Origin: Pseudodesulfovibrio sp.
GTDB lineage: Bacteria > Desulfobacterota > Desulfovibrionia > Desulfovibrionales > Desulfovibrionaceae
Direction: 5' to 3'
Length of the DNA: 44,738 nucleotides
Assembly: GCF_028692895.1 (NCBI RefSeq)
Contig: NZ_JAQUWN010000027.1
Coordinates: 1-44,738 of the forward strand
Shown here piece by piece: positions 35,517 to 44,738 of this stretch (position 1 is its first letter; every line of letters starts with the position of its first letter). Under the pieces are notes generated by a model. It was not told the DNA's origin, searched no databases, and saw only the letters and a program-made list of their open reading frames with translations. The translations under genes were made by a program, and so were the position numbers.

Positions 35517-36797
35517 TTATCGGCACCCGTCCGCGTACAGTTCGATGACATGCTTGACGCCGATTCCGGCCTTCTTTCTGGAAAGCATGTCGGTGAGCTG
35601 CATCATGCAGGCGGGACAGCTCGTGGCCACGATGTCGGCTCCCGACGCCACGACGTTGTCCGCCTTGCGGCCGCCGATCTTCTTCGACAGCTCGTAGTGG
35701 GCGAGGTTGAAGCTGCCGCCGCATCCGCAGCAGGTGCCGGCTTCATTCATTTCCTTGAACTCGCACCCGGCCGCACGGATCAGATTCCGGGGCTGGGCGG
35801 TGATGCCGAGTCCGTTCTTCAAGTGGCAGGGATCGTGATAGGTCACAGTCCTGCCGCCTCCTTCACGAGGAGCCACTTTGAGAACATCAACCAGGAATTG
35901 GCTGATGTCCATGGTTTTCCGCGCGATGTTCGCGATGTCGAACTGCCGCGCGGAGGCGCCCTTGTACATGGTGGGCCACAGTTCCTTGATGGTCGAGGTG
36001 CAGGAGGCGCACCCGGTCACAAGGTAGTCGTACTCGCCGGAGCGGAGCACGTCGACGTTCATGCCCACCAGGGTGTTGAAGGTGTCGGTGTCGCCGCTGG
36101 ACAGGACCGGAATGCCGCAGCAGGCCTGGCCCTTGGGCATGTAGACGCCCACGCCGTGGCGCTCCAGCACTTCGAGAATCGCCTGCCCCACGTGGGGGAA
36201 GATCTTGTCGATGACGCAGCCGACGTAGAAGGCGACCTTGATGCCGCTCTTGCCCGCCGGAGTGTTCAGCTCCGGCACGATCTTGTGCAGGGGCTTGTCG
36301 GCCAGGGCGGTGAAGTGGCGGTCGCCGATGACAGGGGCGTTGAACCGGGCGCAGGAGGAACCGAGCAGGTCGTCCTGCTTCTTGGTGAACACGCCCTGGA
36401 ACTTGGAGCCCATGTCGATGAGCATGTTGAACAGCCGGGGGTTCTTCAACATGCCCCGGAAGATGGCCTTCTTGACCGGGGACAGGCCGAAGTAGCCGGT
36501 CATGATCGCCCTCGCCTTGAGGAAGATGTCCATGACCTTGACGCCGCTCGGGCAGTTGGCCTGGCAGGTGCCGCAAAGCAGGCACCGGTTGAGTTTGTCG
36601 TTGACGCCCTCGGGGTCGGTCAGCATCTCGTTGGCCAGCCCCTCCAGCAACGCGATCTTGCCGCGCGTGACGTCGGCCTCGCGCCCGGACTGGGCGAACA
36701 CCGGACAAACCGCCTGGCACATGCCGCAGCGCATGCAGCCGACCAGCTGGTCGTCCAGCTCCTTGAACATTTGCGCAAGCTGATGAATGTCTGCCAT
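35517..36797 (-). CDS. GlcF/LldE-like iron-sulfur subunit paired with the FAD-linked lactate dehydrogenase
   Basis: The 426-residue protein has two N-terminal ferredoxin motifs (CMRCGMCQAVC, CLLCGTCQANC) and two CCG cysteine-rich domains (VGCVIDKIFP with CCGIPVL, then CHLKN, CCGCGGSFNLAHYEL and CPACMMQL). This is the arrangement of glycolate oxidase subunit GlcF and heterodisulfide reductase subunit D. It takes electrons from the FAD subunit encoded just before it and passes them to the membrane pool. ATG 36797 is preferred because AGGTGG is 6 nt upstream; a GTG three codons earlier (36806) is the alternative. The start lies 10 nt after the stop of the FAD subunit gene. Confidence 0.92.
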   Translation of the reverse strand: MADIHQLAQMFKELDDQLVGCMRCGMCQAVCPVFAQSGREADVTRGKIALLEGLANEMLTDPEGVNDKLNRCLLCGTCQANCPSGVKVMDIFLKARAIMTGYFGLSPVKKAIFRGMLKNPRLFNMLIDMGSKFQGVFTKKQDDLLGSSCARFNAPVIGDRHFTALADKPLHKIVPELNTPAGKSGIKVAFYVGCVIDKIFPHVGQAILEVLERHGVGVYMPKGQACCGIPVLSSGDTDTFNTLVGMNVDVLRSGEYDYLVTGCASCTSTIKELWPTMYKGASARQFDIANIARKTMDISQFLVDVLKVAPREGGGRTVTYHDPCHLKNGLGITAQPRNLIRAAGCEFKEMNEAGTCCGCGGSFNLAHYELSKKIGGRKADNVVASGADIVATSCPACMMQLTDMLSRKKAGIGVKHVIELYADGCR

Positions 36798-36806
36798 GGG
36801 AACCAC

Positions 36807-38186
36807 CTACCCTATGATCTTGCCGGGGTTGAGGATGCCCTTGGGATCGAGCACGGACTTCATGCGACGGGCGTAGGCCAGGGTGCCCTTGGAGGTTTCC
36901 ATCTCCATGTACTTGGACTTGGCCAGGCCGATGCCGTGCTCGCCGGAGAGCGTGCCGCCCATGGACAGGGCCTTGTCGAAGATCATGTCGATGGCCTTTT
37001 CCACGCGCGCCCATTCCTCCTTGTTCCGCCGGTCGGTCAGGATGGTGGGATGCAGGTTGCCGTCGCCCGCGTGGCCGAAGGTGCCGATGGTCAGGTCGAA
37101 CTTCTTGGCGATCTCGTCCAGGACCTCGATCATGGCCGGAATCTTGGAGCGGGGCACCGTGGCGTCCTCAAGCACGCAGGTGGGCTTGAGGTTGGCCAAG
37201 GCGGGCAGTGCGTCGCGGCGGGCCTGCCACACGGCGTTGCGCTGGGCGGCGTCCTTGGCGACGTTGATGGCGGTGGCGCCGTTCTCCTTGCAGATGCGCT
37301 CCACCACGGCGGCCTCGTCCTCGACCTGGGCGGGGTGGCCGTCCACCTCGATGAGCAGCATGGCGGCCGCGTCGACGGGCAACCCGGCCCCGCGGAAGTT
37401 CTCCACGGTGCGGATGGTGAAGTTGTCCATCATCTCCAGGGTGGCGGGCACGATCTTGTTGGCGATGATCGCGGCCACGGTCTCGGAGGCGGCCTTCATG
37501 GACGGGAAGATGGCCATCATGGACTTGGCGGCCTGCGCCGGAGGCACGAGCTTGAGGATGATCTTGTCGAACACGCCGAGCGTGCCCTCGGAGGCGACCA
37601 TGAGGCCGGACAGGTTATAGCCGGTGACGCACTTGACGGTGCGCGAGCCGGACTTGACCAACTCGCCGTTCACGTCCCAGAACTCGATGCCCATGACGTA
37701 GTCCTTGGTCACGCCGTACTTGAGGCCGCGCAGGCCACCGGCGTTCTCGGCCACGTTGCCGCCCAGGGTGGAGACGGCCTGGCTGCCCGGGTCCGGGGGA
37801 TAAAACAGACCGCGAGCGGCCACTTCGGCAGCGAACTTGGCCGTGACGACGCCGGGCTCGACCACGGCGTACATGTCCTCCTCGTTGATTTCGAGGATGC
37901 GGTTCAACCCGTTGGTCAGGACGACCACTCCGCCGGGATGCGGGATGGTGCCGCCCGACAGGTTGGTGCCCGCGCCGCGCACGGTGAGATGAGTGCCGTT
38001 GTCGTTGCACAGCTTCACGCACTTGCCCAGCTCCTCGCTGGTGGACGGACGGACGACCAGGGCGGGCATGACGGAATCCAGAACCGCCGCATCGTAGGAA
38101 TAGGAATGGCGGTCCGTTTCGCTGGTCATGACGTTTTCGGCGCCGACGATCGCTTCGAATTCCTTGGTGATGGCGTCTTTGCTCAT
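36807..38186 (-). CDS. FAD-linked D-lactate/glycolate dehydrogenase (GlcD family)
   Basis: The 459-residue flavoprotein has the PCMH FAD-binding domain in the first 215 residues (TVRGAGTNLSGGTIPHPGGV, AVVEPGVVTAKFAAEVAARG, GNVAENAGGLRGLKYGVTKD) and the C-terminal FAD-oxidase domain with GTFGHAGDGNLHPTIL and GTLSGEHGIGLAKSKYM, where the His residues of the active site sit. It oxidises D-lactate (or glycolate) to pyruvate (or glyoxylate). In an operon with lactate permease and PFOR, D-lactate is the likely substrate. AAGGAG precedes the ATG. The Fe-S partner starts 10 nt past its stop, so the two form a complex. Confidence 0.94.
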   Translation of the reverse strand: MSKDAITKEFEAIVGAENVMTSETDRHSYSYDAAVLDSVMPALVVRPSTSEELGKCVKLCNDNGTHLTVRGAGTNLSGGTIPHPGGVVVLTNGLNRILEINEEDMYAVVEPGVVTAKFAAEVAARGLFYPPDPGSQAVSTLGGNVAENAGGLRGLKYGVTKDYVMGIEFWDVNGELVKSGSRTVKCVTGYNLSGLMVASEGTLGVFDKIILKLVPPAQAAKSMMAIFPSMKAASETVAAIIANKIVPATLEMMDNFTIRTVENFRGAGLPVDAAAMLLIEVDGHPAQVEDEAAVVERICKENGATAINVAKDAAQRNAVWQARRDALPALANLKPTCVLEDATVPRSKIPAMIEVLDEIAKKFDLTIGTFGHAGDGNLHPTILTDRRNKEEWARVEKAIDMIFDKALSMGGTLSGEHGIGLAKSKYMEMETSKGTLAYARRMKSVLDPKGILNPGKIIG

Positions 38187-38215
38187 TGCTAGCTCCTTGA
38201 CATGAAATTTGTTTT

Positions 38216-38316
38216 GCCGGGCACCACGCCCGGCTTCCTGACATTATTCGGCTAAAGTGCCCATTGACTCAACACAATCCGACCGGATCGGGAGAGGCGG
38301 TCGCCCGCCCCTCCCG
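38216..38316 (-). other. Two GC hairpins between the lactate permease and dehydrogenase genes
   Basis: The first is a 7-bp stem (38216-38222 with 38228-38234); the second is CGGGAG and GGCGG pairing with CCGCC and CTCCCG (38289-38300 with 38305-38316), with one mismatch and a 4-nt loop. Neither is followed by a T-run on the - strand. They probably cause mRNA processing or partial attenuation within the operon. Confidence 0.55.
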
Positions 38317-38325
38317 AAGGATCGA

Positions 38326-40035
38326 CTAGAACAGGCCGGGCATGAACACGAAGCTCATCAGCGAGGCCACGACGCCCACGACCAGGCCGTAGAGCAGGAA
38401 GGGCCACACGGTGCGCTTCAGGATCGCGCCTTCCATGCCGGAGAGGCCGACCACCGCGCAGGCGGCGACGATGTTGTGGATGCAGATCATGTTGCCCATG
38501 GCGCCGCCGGTGGCCTGAGCGGCCACGATGATCTGGCGCGGCAGATCCAGGTTGGCGGCGACGCCCCACTGGAACTCGGCGAACAGAAGGTCGGAGACCG
38601 TGTTGGAACCGGTGATGAACGCGCCGAGACCGCCCACGTAGGAGGCCACCATGGGCCAGGCGTTACCCGCGATGGCGGCGACGGCCTTGGCCATGGCCAG
38701 CGGCATGGACGGGTAGGAGTTCGGGTTCAGGGCCGCGTCGGCGATGCCGGAGCCGCGGAAGATGGAGACCAGGGCCACCGCCGCAAACAGGGCGATGGTG
38801 GGGTTCTTCATGGTCTTGAAGGCCTGCTTCCAGGCGAGCGAGACCTTGGGACCGGGCATGCCGTGGATAAGGACGGTCAGCAGGGCCACCAGGACGAACG
38901 GGATGGTGCCGGGCAGGTAGAGGTAGGCGATGGACGCGTTGACGCTCTTGAAGCCCAGGATGTTGTTGAACTTGATGGCCTGGGCGGCGAGGATGCCCTT
39001 GAGGCCCAGTTCGGGGATGCGGGTCACGACCAGGATCAGGCCGATCAGGATGTACGGCAGCCAGGCCTTGAACTGGCTCATGTGGGCCTTGAACTCGGAG
39101 GCGTCGGCGGAAACGGAGCCGGTCCATTCCGGGTCCCACTTGTCGGAGGGGCCGAAGTCCCAGCTCTTCGCGGGCATACAGAAACCGGCCTTGGCGCCGG
39201 CGATGATGACGCCCAGGCCGACCAGGCCACCGATCAGGGCCGGGAACTCGGGACCGACGAACCAGGCGAAGATCATGTAGGGAATGGTGAAGGAAACGGC
39301 GGCGAAGACACAGAACTTCCAGGCGGCCAGGCCGGGCTTCCAGCTACGCTCGGGGCCGAAGAAACGGGTGATGAAGCCGAGCATGAAGACGGGCAGGATG
39401 AAGATCATGCCCAGGTGCATGAGGGTGGCCCACTGGCCGACCAGGCCGATGAAGCCGCCCATGCTGGTGAAGTTGACGCCGGCCGCGCCGGAGGCGATGG
39501 CCTGGTCAACGCCCGGAGCCAGGAACTTCAGGCCCAGGACGACCGGGGTGCCCACCGCGCCGAAGGTGACCGGGAAGGAGTTGAAGACCAGGCAGATGAT
39601 GGCTGCGGCGAGGGGCGGGAAGCCCAGGGAGAGCAGCAGCGGGGCGGCCAGGGCGGCGGGGGTGCCGAAGCCGGCCGCGCCTTCGATGAAGGCGGCGAAC
39701 ATGTACCCGATGATGATGGCCTGGATGCGCCGGTCGGGCGTGATGTTCTGCATCCCGTGCTGGATGGTCTCCATGCCGCCGGAATGCTGCAGGGTGCGCA
39801 GGATCAGGATTGCGCCGAAAACGATGATCAGAATGCCGATGGCGGTAACGAAGCCCTGCAGGGTGAGGGCGGCCACGTACTTGACGGGAAGGCCCCAGAC
39901 GGCCACGGCGCCGGCCGCGGCGGTAAGCCACGCGAGCGGCATGGCTTTGGTGGCGGGCCAACGCATGCCCACCATGAGAACGAGCGCCACCAGAATCGGC
40001 AGCAACGCCACGAGAGCGAGAACCTCAATAGACAT
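38326..40035 (-). CDS. lctP: L-lactate permease (LctP family)
   Basis: The 569-residue protein has about 12-14 membrane segments and the LctP family features: [80 protein letters not shown] and the C-terminal [20 protein letters not shown]. It imports lactate with H+. The length matches the family. It lies between por and the FAD-linked lactate dehydrogenase gene, which handles the imported lactate. GGAGGT stands before ATG 40035. A long hairpin separates it from por. Confidence 0.95.
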   Translation of the reverse strand: MSIEVLALVALLPILVALVLMVGMRWPATKAMPLAWLTAAAGAVAVWGLPVKYVAALTLQGFVTAIGILIIVFGAILILRTLQHSGGMETIQHGMQNITPDRRIQAIIIGYMFAAFIEGAAGFGTPAALAAPLLLSLGFPPLAAAIICLVFNSFPVTFGAVGTPVVLGLKFLAPGVDQAIASGAAGVNFTSMGGFIGLVGQWATLMHLGMIFILPVFMLGFITRFFGPERSWKPGLAAWKFCVFAAVSFTIPYMIFAWFVGPEFPALIGGLVGLGVIIAGAKAGFCMPAKSWDFGPSDKWDPEWTGSVSADASEFKAHMSQFKAWLPYILIGLILVVTRIPELGLKGILAAQAIKFNNILGFKSVNASIAYLYLPGTIPFVLVALLTVLIHGMPGPKVSLAWKQAFKTMKNPTIALFAAVALVSIFRGSGIADAALNPNSYPSMPLAMAKAVAAIAGNAWPMVASYVGGLGAFITGSNTVSDLLFAEFQWGVAANLDLPRQIIVAAQATGGAMGNMICIHNIVAACAVVGLSGMEGAILKRTVWPFLLYGLVVGVVASLMSFVFMPGLF

Positions 40036-40085
40036 TACAACACCTCCATTCGGAAAACACGGAATCCACAGTTTGACACATTTAT

Positions 40086-40133
40086 GTGCGGGGCGGAGCC
40101 AGACAAGGCCTCCGCAAGGGCTCCGCCCCGCAC
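40086..40133 (-). other. Large hairpin between por and lctP
   Basis: A perfect 15-bp GC-rich stem (40086-40100 with 40119-40133) encloses an 18-nt loop. On the - strand it is followed by ATAAATGTG, not a T-run, so read-through is expected. It may set the level of por relative to the downstream genes. Confidence 0.7.
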
Positions 40134-40146
40134 GAACATCAGACGA

Positions 40147-43830
<3,684 letters not shown>

Positions 43831-43831
43831 C

Positions 43832-43863
43832 TATAACTCAATATTCGTGCCAATTCAGTTATA
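43832..43863 (-). promoter_or_regulatory. Inverted repeat and sigma-54-like promoter upstream of por
   Basis: TATAACTCAAT (43832-43842) and ATTCAGTTATA (43853-43863) are inverted copies with one mismatch and a 10-nt spacer. On the - strand TGGCAC (43852-43847), N5, TTGA (43841-43838) has a perfect -24 element; the -12 element has GA instead of GC. D. vulgaris por operon expression is, from memory, sigma-54 dependent, which fits. A protein bound to the repeat would cover the promoter. Confidence 0.55.
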
Positions 43864-44602
43864 ATCCAATTTTCCCTGCAATGACGGTGAATTGTAACAA
43901 AGCGCGTATTTTAGGAACCAGCCCAAAACACCTGCCGCAGTCCGAAAAAAAGGACTCACTCAAGCCGCTTGTATTGAAATGGAACAAGGAAAGCCCCCGG
44001 CTCGGGTCTGCCGTGCAGGGAACAGCCCGCCGCAACGGGAAAAACCGACAAGTCCGGAATTCCGGACTCGCCCGTCTTCAAGCGGTGAGCGGGCGGGACA
44101 CCACCGCATGTCCTCCGCTGCCTCAGAAGTTCCGGGCCGCGTGGGGATAAACGCGGGAAACGATTCCTTCCCCGCCCCGGCCGGAAGCGCTCATAGTATT
44201 GTAGTAATGGTACGCCCCCCTCGCGGGACGGCTCCGCGAGCGGGACGGGAAATCGGTTGGAGCCGCCAGGACGCGGCGGCGCTGACAGGACAATCCCGCA
44301 CGCGGCCGCAGCACCGCCCTTCCAACATGCAAGCGGAAGGAACCGGCATGATCGACGACGCGACTCCCTGCGGCGCTCCGGAAAGGCGCGCGGGGAGCCC
44401 CCCTCGTCCACGACGCACTGAACGGATGGAAACACCGCAGCCGGCCGGGAGGCGACCGCTGCAAGGGACTTGATCCCGCTTGGCAAGACGCCGTCCGGGA
44501 AAACGGACGTATCCGGCATCGTCTCCCGCGCGCGGGACCATGTCCGATTTGCCGGACAGGCGGGCGCAGGCTGCGTCGGCCCCAGGGCAACCGCGATTTC
44601 CC
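43864..44602. other. Long intergenic region upstream of por
   Basis: No gene is supported in these roughly 740 bases: the open frames on both strands are rich in Arg, Pro and Ser and lack ribosome sites in the right place. Structures seen are the 18-bp palindrome AGTCCGGAATTCCGGACT (44051-44068) and a 7-bp hairpin (44220-44226 with 44234-44240). A small RNA or binding sites for the por operon could lie here. Confidence 0.45.
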
Positions 44603-44639
44603 AAAAAAAGAAAGGCCCTCCTGGAACCAGGAGGGCCTT
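44603..44639 (-). terminator. Terminator of the HU gene
   Basis: A 13-bp perfect stem (44612-44624 with 44627-44639) with a 2-nt formal loop is followed on the - strand by TTTCTTTTTTT. It lies 25 nt beyond the HU stop. Confidence 0.93.
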
Positions 44640-44663
44640 CAAGACCTATTTCTGAAAACCAAT

Positions 44664-44738
44664 CTATTTGATGGCGTCTTTCAGAACCTTGCCGGGCTTG
44701 AACTGGGCAACCTTGCAGGCCGGGATCTTGATCTCGGC
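44664..44738 (-). CDS. HU-family DNA-binding protein, 3' end only
   Basis: Only the last 24 residues are in the window: AEIKIPACKVAQFKPGKVLK then DAIK and stop. The pattern KIPA-x-K-V-x-x-F-K-P-G-K-x-L-K-D-x-(V/I) is the C-terminal end of HU/IHF-type nucleoid proteins, where the preceding arm binds the DNA minor groove. The start and most of the body are outside. Its terminator is strong, so it should be independent of por. Confidence 0.88.
   Translation of the reverse strand, partial: AEIKIPACKVAQFKPGKVLKDAIK

Noticed and set aside
43956-44642. A 228-codon - strand frame between HU and por
   Set aside because: Its start lies inside the HU terminator hairpin and the product is low-complexity Pro/Arg/Ser sequence. 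The + strand frames at 43680-44150 and 43979-44473 look equally unlike protein.

Overview
The window comes from a GC-rich sulfate-reducing deltaproteobacterium of the Desulfovibrionales (Desulfovibrio or Pseudodesulfovibrio type). The evidence is a selenocysteine formate dehydrogenase (FdhAB) with its maturation genes, a TunR-type tungstate regulator, and the characteristic lactate-to-acetate operon (por, lactate permease, GlcD-type dehydrogenase, Fe-S subunit, pta, ackA, lutC, fused lutB-lutA) in the order I remember from D. vulgaris. I see no tRNA, rRNA, CRISPR array, insertion sequence or phage gene.

Left part, + strand. Positions 1-4864 hold the C-terminal 1,620 residues of a giant RTX calcium-binding repeat protein that enters from outside the window. 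A terminator follows, then three envelope or glycan genes: a GT2-GtrA glycosyltransferase, a SAM methyltransferase and a polytopic TPR protein of the TMTC type. At 8816-14963 lies a formate dehydrogenase locus: a stand-alone ModE-like DNA-binding protein, fdhA (Sec codon at 9920), fdhB, fdhE and fdhD. FdhD lacks the CxxC pair used for sulfur transfer in E. coli. A VanX-like dipeptidase follows. Next is a divergent pair, a TSUP permease and tunR, separated by a 13+13-bp inverted repeat that encloses two divergent TATAAT boxes.

Middle part, + strand. At 17959-25513 there is a sigma-54 activator (four-Cys PAS, AAA+, Fis HTH) with a NifX-like protein behind it. A clear -24/-12 promoter at 19850-19864, with a dyad-symmetric element about 100 bp upstream, then precedes a five-gene operon: a pseudo-receiver, a tandem CBS protein, a DASS-family anion transporter with altered SNT motifs, a left-handed beta-helix protein of unknown function, and a NhaB Na+/H+ antiporter. 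A strong terminator closes it. I think this is the least described system in the window. It looks like a sigma-54-controlled, sodium-coupled anion uptake module with its own regulatory proteins.

Right part, - strand. An orphan periplasmic binding protein, a small putative zinc protein, a Dabb-domain protein and a PAS-containing chemotaxis receptor come first. The lactate/pyruvate operon (43737 down to 29281) then converts imported lactate to pyruvate by two Fe-S routes, pyruvate to acetyl-CoA by PFOR, and acetyl-CoA to acetate plus ATP by Pta-AckA. Its promoter region carries a near-perfect 11-bp inverted repeat around a sigma-54-like sequence. The window ends in the 3' end of an HU-family gene with its own terminator.

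The very long reading frames opposite the real genes are a by-product of high GC content and were not annotated.
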